DNA of 64,000 bases from the NCBI RefSeq assembly GCF_030064675.1, contig NZ_CP116413.1:8895501-8959500 (forward strand), given 5' to 3'. Below are positions 29,015-38,837 of the stretch, in pieces. Source of the DNA: Crossiella sp. CA-258035. Lineage in GTDB: Bacteria; Actinomycetota; Actinomycetes; Mycobacteriales; Pseudonocardiaceae. The notes under the pieces were generated by a model. It was given only the letters and a program-made list of their open reading frames with translations, ran no database searches and was not told where the DNA came from. The translations under genes were made by a program, and so were the position numbers. Position 1 is the first letter of the stretch, and each line of letters starts with the position of its first letter.

Positions 29015-31177
29015 ATGCCGGATCTCAGCCTCCAGGCAGAGCCGCTCCCGCCGCCGGAGGACTGGCGGCGGAAGCGCCGCACGCTCGCGCGCAAATGGGC
29101 CTACGTGCTGGCCGAGGCCAACTACGTGCCGCTGGTGCACGCCGACTTCGAGGCTGAGCTGATCGAGCTGCTGGACCAGATGTGCGCGGCGGTGCACAGC
29201 GATCCGGCGGACACCGGGCCCGCGGCCGCGGCAGGCGCCCGGCTGGTCGAGCTGAACTGCGCCGACGACCGGGCGCTCGCGACCACCATGGACGTCCTGG
29301 GTCCGGGCCTGCTGGCCCTGCCCGAGTTCCCCGAGGGCGGCGCGCCGGCCGAGCGCGTGGTCCAGGTCCTCGGCGCGCTGGCCGTCGGCTTCGTCGGCGC
29401 GGCGCAGCAGGCCACCCTGGCGCAGCAGGAGAGCATGCAGCGTTCGCTGCTCAAGGCGGTCCGCGACGCCAAGTGGAACCTGCGGGCCGCGGAGGCCAGG
29501 TTCGAGGAGGTCGCCACCTCCTCGGCCAGCGGCATCCTGATCACCGGTCTGGACGGCGAGCTGGTCACGGTGAACGCCTCGGCCGGCGCGATCCTCGGCT
29601 ACTCGCCTGCCGAGCTGACCGAGGGCAACCTGTTCGACCTGGTCGATCCCGAGCGGGCGCCCGCGCTGCGCGAGGACTACGCCGCGCTGCGGGAGGGCAG
29701 GCTGGCCAGGATCAAGCAGTCCCAGCGGTTGCTGCGCCGCGACGGCGACCACGCGATGGTCTCGCTGACCGCCTCGCTGCTGCGCGGCGCGGACGAGGCG
29801 CCGGACCACTTCGTCACGGTGGTCGAGGACGGCACCGAGCTGGCGCTGCTGCAGAACGAGCTCAGCCGCCAGTCGCTGCACGACGTGCTGACCGGGCTGC
29901 CCAACCGCCAGTTCTTCGGCACCCAGCTGGAAATCGTGCTGCGCCAAGCGGATCGGCGCTACGGCGTGACGTTGCTGCACCTGGACCTGGACGGCTACGC
30001 GGTGGTGCGGGACGGCCTCGGCGAGCGCGCGGCCGAGCAGCTGCTGGTGGTCGCGGCGCAGCGGCTCAAGTCGGTGCTGGCCGGGCAGAAGGCGATGGTG
30101 GCCCGCTTCGACGGGGCCGAGTTCGCGGTGCTGCTGGAGAACTCGCCGACCACGCCCGAGCTGGTGAGCCTGGTGCACGCGATCCGGCGCGAGCTGGCCG
30201 AACCGTCCTATGTGGATGGTCATGGCACCGCGCCGACGGCCAGTGTCGGCGTGGTGCACCTGCCTTCGCCGGAGCGCACGCCGGAGGACGTGCTGCGCGG
30301 CGCCCGGCAGGCGCTGCGCAGGGCCAAGGCCGGCGGCGGCGGGCAGTGGGAGCTGTTCCACCCCGAGCACGAGCGGCTGGACCGGCAGCGCGACGCGCTG
30401 GCCGCGACCATGCCCGGCGCGTTCGAGAACGGCTCGGTGGAGGCGCGGTACCAGCCGCTGGTGCGGCTGGCCGAGGGCACCGTGGCCGGGGTCGAGGCGC
30501 TGGTGTGCTGGGAGCACGCGGAGTTCGGGCCGCTGCCGGACCGGCAGTGCCGGGAGCTGGCCGAGCGCACCGGGCTGATGCCGCAGCTGGGCGAGTGGCT
30601 GCTGCGCGCGAGCTGTGCGCAGGTCGCCTGGTGGCGGCAGCGGCTGGGCCGCGAGCTGCTGCTGACGCTGAACCTGACCGCGCACCAGGCGGCCGATCCG
30701 GACCTGGTGACCAGGTTGCTCGGCGTGCTGGAGCAGACCGGCTTCCCGGCCGCGCGGCTGCTGCTGGAGCTGCCGGCGCCGGCCCTGGCTGCCGATCACG
30801 GAGAGTCAAGGGACAACCTGCGCACGCTCACCGACCTGGGCGTGCGCACGGCGCTGCGGGACTTCGGTCCGGGCACCGCCAACCTGGCCGCGGTGACCGA
30901 TCTGGCCGTGGACTTCGTCAGGGTGAACCGGGAGCTGGTCGGCCGGGAACTGGTGCCGGGTTCGCCGGTGACCGAGGCGCTGCGGCAGCTGCCGAGGCTG
31001 GCGCACCAGGCGGGCGTCAGCGTGATCGTGGACGGTGTCACCACCGCTGAGCAGGCAGAATTCTGGCTCGCCGCCGGGGCGGACCTGGCCTGTGGCGACT
31101 ACTTCGGCGGCGCCGGCAGGCCGGACGAGCTGGCCGCGGGCTTCGGCGACCCCGCCTGGCAGGTCAAATCCCCGTAA
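29015..31177 (+). CDS. PAS-GGDEF-EAL protein with degenerate catalytic motifs
   Basis: 720 residues from ATG 29015 (GGAAGAG upstream). Order: an N-terminal helical region starting near RKWAYVLAEANYVPL, PAS (about 160-285), GGDEF (about 295-455), EAL (about 465-710). The GGDEF signature reads FDGAEFAVLL, so the central GGD is lost. In the EAL domain EALVCWEH lacks the usual Arg, NLTAHQ replaces NxS, and RDFGPGTANL replaces DDFGTG. Both activities may therefore be lost, leaving a c-di-GMP sensor or scaffold. No transmembrane helix seen. Operonic with the methyltransferase. Confidence 0.88.
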   Translation: MPDLSLQAEPLPPPEDWRRKRRTLARKWAYVLAEANYVPLVHADFEAELIELLDQMCAAVHSDPADTGPAAAAGARLVELNCADDRALATTMDVLGPGLLALPEFPEGGAPAERVVQVLGALAVGFVGAAQQATLAQQESMQRSLLKAVRDAKWNLRAAEARFEEVATSSASGILITGLDGELVTVNASAGAILGYSPAELTEGNLFDLVDPERAPALREDYAALREGRLARIKQSQRLLRRDGDHAMVSLTASLLRGADEAPDHFVTVVEDGTELALLQNELSRQSLHDVLTGLPNRQFFGTQLEIVLRQADRRYGVTLLHLDLDGYAVVRDGLGERAAEQLLVVAAQRLKSVLAGQKAMVARFDGAEFAVLLENSPTTPELVSLVHAIRRELAEPSYVDGHGTAPTASVGVVHLPSPERTPEDVLRGARQALRRAKAGGGGQWELFHPEHERLDRQRDALAATMPGAFENGSVEARYQPLVRLAEGTVAGVEALVCWEHAEFGPLPDRQCRELAERTGLMPQLGEWLLRASCAQVAWWRQRLGRELLLTLNLTAHQAADPDLVTRLLGVLEQTGFPAARLLLELPAPALAADHGESRDNLRTLTDLGVRTALRDFGPGTANLAAVTDLAVDFVRVNRELVGRELVPGSPVTEALRQLPRLAHQAGVSVIVDGVTTAEQAEFWLAAGADLACGDYFGGAGRPDELAAGFGDPAWQVKSP

Positions 31178-31298
31178 CGAAGTTCGCACCTTTTTTCACA
31201 AACTCTCCCCTCACTAGGGGGAACTAGAGCTAGCTTCCCTGCGTCACCCATCCGAGGTAACCCAATCGGGGCACGGTGGGTTCTGGGGAAGGAGCTCG

Positions 31299-33401
31299 AT
31301 GAGTAAGGCAAGCCTGCGCCGGAGGTTCGGCGCTGCGATGACCGTGGGTGGTGTCCTGGTTCTGGGCACCGCGCTCGGCACCGGCGCCGCGCCCGCGCAG
31401 CCGACCGAGGTCACCGCGGATGCGGTCGTGCAGTCCATGCCGGCCGAGCTGAAGGAAGCGATCCGCCGGGACCTGGGCAAGGACGCCAAGGAGTACGTGG
31501 CCACTGCACGGGCCGCGGACAAGGCCGCGCTGGCGGGCAGCAAGCTGCGCAAGGAGCTGGGCGAGAAGTTCGGCGGCGCGTGGTTCGACAAGAACAGCAA
31601 GAAGCTGCACGTCGCGGTGACCGACGCCGCGGTGGCCGCCAAGGTGCGGGCCGCCGGTGGCGAGGTGCACCAGCGCGGGGTCTCCGCGGCCGCGCTCGAC
31701 CGCGCCGCGGACACCATCAGCAAGTGGGCGAAGTCGCTGACCGGCGACAAGCGCAACGCGTTCCAGGCCGTCGCGGTGGACACCAAGGACGGCAAGCTGG
31801 GCGTCACCCTGTCCACCTCGGAGGCCGGCAAGGCGCTGGCTGCCGAGCTGCCCAAGGTGAACGTCCAGGTCGAGGTCGGGCACAAGGAAGAGGAGCTCCA
31901 GCCGGAGAAGGACATCCGCGGCGGCGACGGCTACACCGTCTCCGGCACGGGTTCCAGCCTGCGGCTGTGCTCCCTCGGCTTCAACGCCGTTGACAAGCTG
32001 GGCCGCGGCCAGATCATCACCGCCGGGCACTGCTTCGACGGCTTCGACGGCCGCAAGGTCAACGTCGAGGTCAAGGGCGCCGGCAACCCGGTCGGCGAGG
32101 CCATCGGCCTCGGCGAGAACGTGCGCTTCGACAACGACGCCAACGGCGACGACTCGGCCACCATCAAGGTGACCAACGGCGCGCAGAAGCTGCTGCCGGA
32201 GGTCAACCGCTACAACGGCGGCGGCCTGAAGCTGGACGGCCTGACCGACCCGATCCAGGGTCAGGAGATCTGCAAGTCCGGCCGCACCACCGGCTGGCAG
32301 TGCGGCAACGTGGTCAACACCGACGTGTCGGTCAAGATCGGTGGGCACCTGCTCTCGCTGTTCCAGCACGACGCGTGCAGCATCCCCGGCGACTCCGGCG
32401 GCGCCGTGGTCCTGGGCTCCAAGGCACTGGGCATCACCTCCGGTGGCGCGGCCAACCCCGGCGACAAGTGCCCCACCGCGGGCCAGCCGAAGGACCGCTC
32501 CTACGCCGAGCTGGTGCAGCGCGACATCCTGCCCGACTACAAGGGTGACGCGCAGCTGACCGTGCTGACCGCCAACGGTGACGAGGACGAGGACGGCGTG
32601 CTCGACATCAACGAGCTCAACGCCGACATCACCAAGATCAAGGACACCAACAACAACGGGGTCGCCGCCTACCGCGACGCCGACGAGCCGAACCTGTCCG
32701 CGCCGAAGCTGACCAGCCCGGCCGACAAGTCCCGGATCACCGAGCGCAAGCCGGTGCTGACCGGCACCGCCAAGCCCAACGCCACCGTGTCGCTGACCTA
32801 CAAGGGTCAGACCAAGGAGCTGAAGGCCGACGCGAGCGGCAAGTGGACCGAGGCCATCACCACCGACCTGGCCTACGGCGGTCACGAGATCACCCTGAAG
32901 CAGAAGGCGGGCGACCTCACCTCCCGCGAGGTCAAGTCCACCTTCACCGTCGTCCCCTCGGCCCCGGTCATCACCGAGCCGAAGGAAGGCGCCAAGAGCG
33001 AGAACGCGCGGCCGACCGTCGCGGGCACCGGCACCGCCGGGGCTGTCGTCACGGTGACCGCCGGTGACGTGAAGCTGGGCGAGGCCACCGTGGGCGCCGA
33101 CGGCAAGTGGAGCGTCACCCCGGCCGCCGACCTGGCCAAGGGCAAGCACACCATCTCCGCCAAGCAGACCATCGACAAGGTGGACTCCGACGCGGACACC
33201 GTGGCCTACGAGCTGACCAAGGGTGGCGCGGCGGTCCCGCCGACCACCAGCCCGGCCGGTAACGGCGGCGGCAACGGCGGCCTGGCCAAGACCGGTGTGG
33301 ACAACGTGCTGCCGATGCTGATCGGCGGCGGCGTGGCCGTGGCCGGTGGCGTCGCGCTGCTGGTGTTCTTCCGCCGCCGCAAGGCCGGCGCGGAGTCCTG
33401 A
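31299..33401 (+). CDS. secreted S1-family protease with Ca-binding and Ig-like modules, LAKTG anchor
   Basis: 700 residues. A signal peptide (to about APAQP) is followed by an alpha-lytic-type pro-region (about 40-200). The catalytic triad is visible: ITAGHCF, DDSATIKV and GDSGGAVV, with paired Cys. Next come Asp-rich calcium motifs (DEDEDGVLDINELN, DTNNNGVAAYRDAD), two Ig-like repeats, and LAKTG followed by a hydrophobic helix and RRRK, a class E-type sortase signal. It should be a wall-anchored serine protease on the cell surface. A terminator follows, then a paralogue lacking the serine. Confidence 0.92.
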   Translation: MSKASLRRRFGAAMTVGGVLVLGTALGTGAAPAQPTEVTADAVVQSMPAELKEAIRRDLGKDAKEYVATARAADKAALAGSKLRKELGEKFGGAWFDKNSKKLHVAVTDAAVAAKVRAAGGEVHQRGVSAAALDRAADTISKWAKSLTGDKRNAFQAVAVDTKDGKLGVTLSTSEAGKALAAELPKVNVQVEVGHKEEELQPEKDIRGGDGYTVSGTGSSLRLCSLGFNAVDKLGRGQIITAGHCFDGFDGRKVNVEVKGAGNPVGEAIGLGENVRFDNDANGDDSATIKVTNGAQKLLPEVNRYNGGGLKLDGLTDPIQGQEICKSGRTTGWQCGNVVNTDVSVKIGGHLLSLFQHDACSIPGDSGGAVVLGSKALGITSGGAANPGDKCPTAGQPKDRSYAELVQRDILPDYKGDAQLTVLTANGDEDEDGVLDINELNADITKIKDTNNNGVAAYRDADEPNLSAPKLTSPADKSRITERKPVLTGTAKPNATVSLTYKGQTKELKADASGKWTEAITTDLAYGGHEITLKQKAGDLTSREVKSTFTVVPSAPVITEPKEGAKSENARPTVAGTGTAGAVVTVTAGDVKLGEATVGADGKWSVTPAADLAKGKHTISAKQTIDKVDSDADTVAYELTKGGAAVPPTTSPAGNGGGNGGLAKTGVDNVLPMLIGGGVAVAGGVALLVFFRRRKAGAES

Positions 33402-33423
33402 CCAAACCAGTCACACAGCACAG

Positions 33424-33457
33424 AACGGGCGGTCGTCCTACGGGACGGCCGCCCGTT
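33424..33457 (+). terminator. intrinsic terminator of the protease gene
   Basis: AACGGGCGGTCGTCC pairs with GGACGGCCGCCCGTT (15 bp with one G-U), loop of 4, followed by TCTTTG. Confidence 0.85.
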
Positions 33458-33585
33458 TCTTTGCCGTACCGCGACCTTCATAACGAACCCGGCAGCGACC
33501 GGCGGAACTGCCCCTTCGGGCGGCTAGCGTTTGGCCACGTCCCGTTGTCGCGGGCGGGTTCGTGTGGTGGCGAAGAAGGTGCGGG

Positions 33586-35571
33586 ATGCGCAGGGCGCTC
33601 GGGTTGGCTGGTGCCGCCTGCCTGCTCGTGCTGGGTGTGGCGCCCGCTTGGGCCGCGCAACAGCCCGGTGAGCAGGCGCTGCTCGCCGCGCACGCCGAGG
33701 CGCTGCCGCAGGGCCTCAAGGACGCGCTGCGCCGGGACCTCGGCCTGGAGCCGGTGACCTACCTGGCCAACGGCCGCGCGGCCCGGCAGGCCGCGGCCGC
33801 CGCCGAGCGGCTGCGCGGTGAGCTGGGCTCCTCCTTCGGCGGCGCCTGGTTCGAGCCGGGCCACCGGCGGCTGCGGGTCGCGGTGACCGACGAGGCGGCC
33901 GCGGACCGGGTCCGGATCACCGGGGCCGGCGCGCAGGTGCGGCCGGGCAGCGCGGAGGCCATGGACCAGGGCGTGGACGCGCTGGCCCGCTGGTCGGCCG
34001 GACTGCCGCCGGCCGAGCGGGCCGCGGTCTTCGGCATCACCCCCGACGTGCGCGCCGGGACCCTGCGGCTGCTGCTGGCCGACTCCCCCGCCGGGCGCAA
34101 GCTGGCCACCGCGCTGCCCAGGACCGCGCTGACCGTGCGGGCCGAGCACACCGACCTCCCGCCGCAGCCGCCCGCGGTGCGCGCCCAGGGCTGCGGCTAC
34201 GGGCTCAACGCGCTGGACCGGGCGGGCCGGGTGGTCTCCCTCGGCCCCGCGCACTGTGCGCCGCTCGGCTCGGCGGACCGGTTCACCCTGGCCTCGCTGG
34301 ACGGCGACGGACCCGGCGACGACCTGGCCTCGATCCGGGCCGCCGACCAGCACGCCACCCCGGTGCCCGAGGTGGCCGGACCCGGTGGCGCGCTGCGGGT
34401 CGAGTCGCTCAGCGCGGTGATCCCCGGCGCCCAGGTGTGCGCGGCCGGTCGCGGCGGCTACTCCTGCGGCACCGTGTTCGCGCCCCGCTCGGTGTGGCGG
34501 CTCGGCGAGACCGGCGGGATGGCGCTGCGCGGGTTCGAGGTGCACGGGCTGTGCGTGGACGGCGGCGGCGCGCTGCTGGCCGGTGGCGCGGCGCTGGGCT
34601 GGACCTCGGCCGCGCACCTGGGCTCGGCGGCCGGTCGCTGCCGCCCGGTGCCCGGACCTGGCGGACTGACCTCACTGGCCCTCGGCGAGTCGCTGACCTC
34701 GGACGTGCTGCCCAGCTTCGGCGGCGAGCTGCGGCTGCTGACCACCGAGGGCGACGCGGACGCCGACGGGGTGCGCGACGTGGACGAGCTGGCCCCCGGC
34801 CGCGGCAGCCCGCGCGATGCCAACGGCGACCGGCTGGCCGCCTACCTGGACCCGGACGAACCACGCCTGCGCGCGCCCGCGCTGCTCGGCCCGCTGGACG
34901 GCAGCCGGGGCACCGACACCGAGCCCGAGGTGCACGGCACCGCCCGGCCCGGCGCCGAGGTGAGCGTGCGGCTGGACACCAAGCCCCCGCAGCTGGTCAC
35001 CGCCGACCGCGAGGGCCGCTGGCGGCTCACCCTGCCGGAGAAGCTGTGCCTGGGCGGCCACCAGCTGGTGCTGAAGCAGCGCGTCGGCGGGCAGGAGTCC
35101 CCGGAAGCGGTCGGCAACTTCACCGTGATGCCCACCCCGCCGGTCATCACCGCACCTGCGCCGGGCGAGCGCGCCGACCTGCCCCGGCCGGAGATCGGCG
35201 GCATGGGCAAGCCCAAGGCGCTGGTGACCGTGTCGGTGGACGGCGCGCCGGTCGGCTCGACCACGGTCGGCGCGGACGGCCAGTGGCGGCTGCGGCCCAG
35301 CACCGACCTCAAGCCCGGCGCCCGCTCGATCACCGCGCGGCAGACCGTGACCAGGGTGGACTCGGCCGAGGCCGGCGTGCGCTACGAGGTCGGCGGCCTG
35401 GTCGTGCCCAGCCAGGACAGCACCGAGGCCGGTGGCCGGCCGGGGCTGACCGCCAAGCTGAAGACCGGCGGGCACCCGGTGGCGGTGGCGGTCACCCTCG
35501 GCGGCGGGCTGCTGGTGCTCGGCCTGGTGCTCGGACTTCGAAGGTTCCGCAACCGCGCAGGCACGGATTAG
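33586..35571 (+). CDS. pseudoprotease paralogue of the S1 protease (catalytic Ser lost)
   Basis: 661 residues from ATG 33586 (AAGG 6 bp upstream). The same architecture as its neighbour: signal peptide, pro-region (ALPQGLKDALRRDLG), S1 domain, Asp-rich calcium motifs (DADADGVRDVDEL), two Ig-like repeats and a C-terminal helix with RRFRNR. The His (GPAHCAP) and Asp (GDDLASIR) of the triad remain, but GDSGGA is replaced by VDGGGAL, so the serine nucleophile is gone. The sorting signal is degraded to LKTGG. Likely membrane- or wall-attached and non-proteolytic. The reading frame is intact, so it is probably still a selected protein. Confidence 0.88.
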   Translation: MRRALGLAGAACLLVLGVAPAWAAQQPGEQALLAAHAEALPQGLKDALRRDLGLEPVTYLANGRAARQAAAAAERLRGELGSSFGGAWFEPGHRRLRVAVTDEAAADRVRITGAGAQVRPGSAEAMDQGVDALARWSAGLPPAERAAVFGITPDVRAGTLRLLLADSPAGRKLATALPRTALTVRAEHTDLPPQPPAVRAQGCGYGLNALDRAGRVVSLGPAHCAPLGSADRFTLASLDGDGPGDDLASIRAADQHATPVPEVAGPGGALRVESLSAVIPGAQVCAAGRGGYSCGTVFAPRSVWRLGETGGMALRGFEVHGLCVDGGGALLAGGAALGWTSAAHLGSAAGRCRPVPGPGGLTSLALGESLTSDVLPSFGGELRLLTTEGDADADGVRDVDELAPGRGSPRDANGDRLAAYLDPDEPRLRAPALLGPLDGSRGTDTEPEVHGTARPGAEVSVRLDTKPPQLVTADREGRWRLTLPEKLCLGGHQLVLKQRVGGQESPEAVGNFTVMPTPPVITAPAPGERADLPRPEIGGMGKPKALVTVSVDGAPVGSTTVGADGQWRLRPSTDLKPGARSITARQTVTRVDSAEAGVRYEVGGLVVPSQDSTEAGGRPGLTAKLKTGGHPVAVAVTLGGGLLVLGLVLGLRRFRNRAGTD

Positions 35572-35649
35572 CGCGTTGTCCGGCCGACGCCGCCCGATCG
35601 GGGGTACCGTTGGCGGCCTGAACCTGGTGCGACACAGGGAAGGAAGGCC

Positions 35650-36408
35650 ATGTCGGCGGTCGTGCTCACGCCCATGGAGTTTTTCGTGAGCTGGGAGGAC
35701 CTCGCGCCGGGGGCCCGGCCGCTGGTGCTCGACGTCGTGCCGGACCCGGCCACCGACGAGGAGGCCGAGCAGATCCGCCGGACCGCCTGGATCGGGCTGG
35801 CGGACAAGGGCCTCGGCTGGCCAGGCCAGCTCAACTCCTGGTACACGGACCTGCTGCACCAGTTCGCCCGGCCGCGCACCGCGATCGACCTGCGGTTCAA
35901 CCTGGACCGGGAGCGCTCGCTGCGCGCCATGGTCACCGGCAGCGGCGAGTTCGTGGCCTGCGGCAGCGTGATGGACAACCAGGTGCGCATCTCCGAGATC
36001 GGCCCGACCACCATGCCGGAGGCCGCCGTCGAGCTGCTGCCCGAGCACCCGCCCGGCCACGGCGACCAGATCACCGTGCCCAACGACCTGCTCCAGTACG
36101 CCGCCGCCCGCGCTGGCAAGTCCTACGACGCCTTCGCGCACGAGCTCGAGCTGGGCGGCATGCCGCCGGGACCGGCCCGCGCGCTGGCCCAGACGGTGAG
36201 CGCGGAGCGGTTGCGCGGCGGGCAGTTCGGCGCCACCGGCTGGGACCACTGGGGCGAGCGCAACCGCGCTGAGCACGTGGTTTCGGTGGTGGACAACGTG
36301 GAGGGCCGCTACTCGGTGCGCGCGATCGGCCAGTACACGACGGTCGCCCCAGCGGACACCGGGCGCTTGGTCGAGAATCTGTCCGAACTGCTGATCTCGG
36401 TCAACTGA
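35650..36408 (+). CDS. EspG-family ESX secretion-associated protein
   Basis: 252 residues, with AGGGAAGGAAGG before ATG 35650. The opening LTPMEFFVSWEDLAPG, the WIGLADKGLGWPGQLNSW region and the C-terminal ENLSELL helix fit the EspG fold (PF14011). In mycobacteria EspG is a cytosolic chaperone that binds PE-PPE substrates for type VII export. No PE/PPE or ESX core gene is adjacent here; the nearest type VII relatives are at 905-2322. Family likely, partner unknown. Confidence 0.78.
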   Translation: MSAVVLTPMEFFVSWEDLAPGARPLVLDVVPDPATDEEAEQIRRTAWIGLADKGLGWPGQLNSWYTDLLHQFARPRTAIDLRFNLDRERSLRAMVTGSGEFVACGSVMDNQVRISEIGPTTMPEAAVELLPEHPPGHGDQITVPNDLLQYAAARAGKSYDAFAHELELGGMPPGPARALAQTVSAERLRGGQFGATGWDHWGERNRAEHVVSVVDNVEGRYSVRAIGQYTTVAPADTGRLVENLSELLISVN

Positions 36409-36442
36409 CGCCAACCGGTGCGACACCGGACACGCCAGGTGG

Positions 36443-36456
36443 TTACTGGTGAGTAA
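36443..36456. promoter_or_regulatory. palindromic operator upstream of etfD
   Basis: TTACTGGTGAGTAA is a palindrome of TTACT/AGTAA, 66 bp upstream of etfD. Its reverse complement TTACTCACCAGTAA matches the site at 51665-51678 upstream of the acyl-CoA dehydrogenase at 12 of 14 positions. Confidence 0.65.
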
Positions 36457-36522
36457 TATGGCGTAGTCTCCCGGGCACGGCAGGAATACCGACGCCGCTA
36501 TTTCCTGGGAGGGCTGCCGAGC

Positions 36523-38787
36523 ATGGGTGCTGTGCATATCGTGTTGGGCCTGATTTCTCTGGCCGCAACCCTCGCCTGGGTCGTGCTGCTGACCAGGGCC
36601 GTGGTCCAGATGGTGCGCACGGTCCGGCTGGGCCAGCCCGACCCGACCCGCAACGGGCCGCTGGGCGGCCGGTTGAAGAACATGCTGGTGGAGATCCTCG
36701 GGCACACCAGGATGCTCAAGTGGGGCGTGGTCGGCGCGGCGCACTGGTTCGTCATGGTCGGCTTCGGCTCGCTGGTGCTGACCCTGGTGGAGGCGCACGG
36801 CGAGGTCTTCGACCCGGCCTACGAGCTGCCGATCATCGGCGGCTGGGCGCCGTGGGGCCTGTTCGTCGAGCTGATCGGGCTGACCACGGTGGTCGGCATC
36901 CTGGTGCTGATCACCATCCGCCAGCGCAACCACCCGCGCCGCGCGGACCGCCAGTCCCGCTTCCAGGGCTCCAACTTCTGGCAGGCCTACTTCGTCGAGG
37001 GCGTCATCCTCAGCGTGGGCATCTGCATCTTCGCCATCCGCGCGTTCAAGGCCTCCAGCGGGCTGTTCCACTACCCGGTCTGGGCCACCCCGATCACGCA
37101 CGCGCTCGGCGCGGTCCTGCCCAGCGCGCCGATCATGGTCTCCATCTTCGCGATGCTGAAGATCCTCATCTCCGCCACCTGGGCGATCACCATCGCGCGC
37201 AACCTGAACATGGGCGTGGCCTGGCACCGGTTCACCGCCTTCTTCAACATCTACTTCAAGCGCGAGGCCGACGGCGGCGTGGCGCTGGGCGCGGCCAAGC
37301 CGATGATGAGCGGCGGCAAGCCGCTGGACTTCGAGGAGGCCGACCCGGAGAAGGACGTCTTCGGCGCCGGCAAGGTCGAGGACTTCTCCTGGAAGGGCTG
37401 GCTGGACTTCACCACCTGCACCGAGTGCGGGCGCTGCCAGTCCCAGTGCCCCGCCTGGAACACCGGCAAGCCGCTCTCGCCCAAGCTGATGATCACGGCG
37501 CTGCGCGACCACGCCTACGCCAAGGCCCCGTACCTGCTGGCCGGCGGCCGCAAGGACATGGCTGGCGACGAGGTGGGCATCACCGGTGACGACGCCGAGG
37601 CCCGGCTGGCCAAGATCGACGTGCTGGCGCTGGCCGAGGCCGAGCGCCCGCTGATCGGCGGCCCGGACGAGCTGGGCATCATCGACCCCGAGGTGCTGTG
37701 GTCCTGCACCACCTGCGGCGCCTGCGTCGAGCAGTGCCCGGTGGACATCGAGCACGTGGACCACATCGTGGACATGCGCCGGTACCAGGTGCTGATCGAG
37801 TCGAACTTCCCGAGCGAGCTGGGCGGGATGTTCAAGAACCTGGAGAACAAGGGCAACCCCTGGGGCCAGAACGCCAAGGACCGGCTGGCCTGGACCGAGG
37901 GCCTGGACTTCGAGGTGCCGGTCTTCGACGGCGAGTTGGGCGACACCGAGTACCTGTTCTGGGTCGGCTGCGCGGGCGCGTTCGAGGACCGGGCGAAGAA
38001 GACCACCCGCGCGGTGGCCGAGCTGCTGCACCTGGCCGACGTGAAGTACACCGTGCTCGGCCCGGAGGAGACCTGCACCGGCGACCCGGCCCGGCGCGCG
38101 GGCAACGAGTTCCTGTTCCAGATGCTGGCCCAGCAGAACGTCGAGGTGCTCAACTCGGTCTTCGAGGGCCGTCCCAAGGGCAAGCGCAAGATCGTGGCCA
38201 CCTGCGCGCACTGCTTCAACTCGCTGGCCAACGAGTACCCGCAGCTGGGCGGCGAGTTCGAGGTCGTGCACCACACCCAGCTGCTCAACCGCCTGGTCCG
38301 GGAGCGCCGCCTGGTCCCGGTCGCCCCGCTGGCCGAGGACGTCACCTACCACGACCCCTGCTACCTGGGCCGCCACAACCAGGTCTACTCCCCGCCGCGC
38401 GAGCTGATCGGCGCCACCGGCGCCGCCTTCCGCGAGATGCCGCGGCACGGCGACCGCTCCATGTGCTGCGGCGCCGGCGGCGCCCGGATGTGGATGGAGG
38501 AGCGGATCGGCAAGCGGATCAACGTGGACCGGGTGGACGAGGCACTGGGCACCGCGCCGACCAAGATCGCCACCGGCTGCCCGTTCTGCCGGGTGATGCT
38601 CACCGACGGCGTCACCCAGCGCCAGAACGAGGGCCAGGGCGCCTCGGTCGAGGTGGTGGACGTGTCCCAGCTGCTGCTCAGCGCGGTCCGGCGGGGCCAG
38701 CCCGCGGCGGCCGCCGACGAGCCGGCGGACACCCCGACCGACGCCGAGCCGAGCGGCACCCCCGCGACTGAGCAGGACAAGTCGTAG
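36523..38787 (+). CDS. etfD: membrane Fe-S oxidoreductase of the EtfD type
   Basis: 754 residues with GGGAGGG 9 bp before ATG. About five transmembrane helices in residues 1-230 are followed by two 4Fe-4S clusters (CTECGRCQSQCP and CTTCGACVEQCP) and two CCG-type domains (WVGCAGAFE ... and SMCCGAGGARMWME). This matches the mycobacterial EtfD/Rv0338c class, which passes electrons from electron-transfer flavoprotein to the quinone pool during fatty-acid beta-oxidation. The C-terminus is a low-complexity acidic tail. An acyl-CoA dehydrogenase gene with a matching operator lies 15 kb away. Confidence 0.88.
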   Translation: MGAVHIVLGLISLAATLAWVVLLTRAVVQMVRTVRLGQPDPTRNGPLGGRLKNMLVEILGHTRMLKWGVVGAAHWFVMVGFGSLVLTLVEAHGEVFDPAYELPIIGGWAPWGLFVELIGLTTVVGILVLITIRQRNHPRRADRQSRFQGSNFWQAYFVEGVILSVGICIFAIRAFKASSGLFHYPVWATPITHALGAVLPSAPIMVSIFAMLKILISATWAITIARNLNMGVAWHRFTAFFNIYFKREADGGVALGAAKPMMSGGKPLDFEEADPEKDVFGAGKVEDFSWKGWLDFTTCTECGRCQSQCPAWNTGKPLSPKLMITALRDHAYAKAPYLLAGGRKDMAGDEVGITGDDAEARLAKIDVLALAEAERPLIGGPDELGIIDPEVLWSCTTCGACVEQCPVDIEHVDHIVDMRRYQVLIESNFPSELGGMFKNLENKGNPWGQNAKDRLAWTEGLDFEVPVFDGELGDTEYLFWVGCAGAFEDRAKKTTRAVAELLHLADVKYTVLGPEETCTGDPARRAGNEFLFQMLAQQNVEVLNSVFEGRPKGKRKIVATCAHCFNSLANEYPQLGGEFEVVHHTQLLNRLVRERRLVPVAPLAEDVTYHDPCYLGRHNQVYSPPRELIGATGAAFREMPRHGDRSMCCGAGGARMWMEERIGKRINVDRVDEALGTAPTKIATGCPFCRVMLTDGVTQRQNEGQGASVEVVDVSQLLLSAVRRGQPAAAADEPADTPTDAEPSGTPATEQDKS

Positions 38788-38837
38788 CAGCCCAGCGGCG
38801 GGTGAGGCAGTACGCTTGACCGTGGAGGTGCTGGCAG

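Noticed and set aside
26748-31177. Specialised-metabolite cluster (P450, hydrolase, methyltransferase)
   Set aside because: No core synthase or carrier protein is present and the methyltransferase belongs to the generic Methyltransf_19 family.
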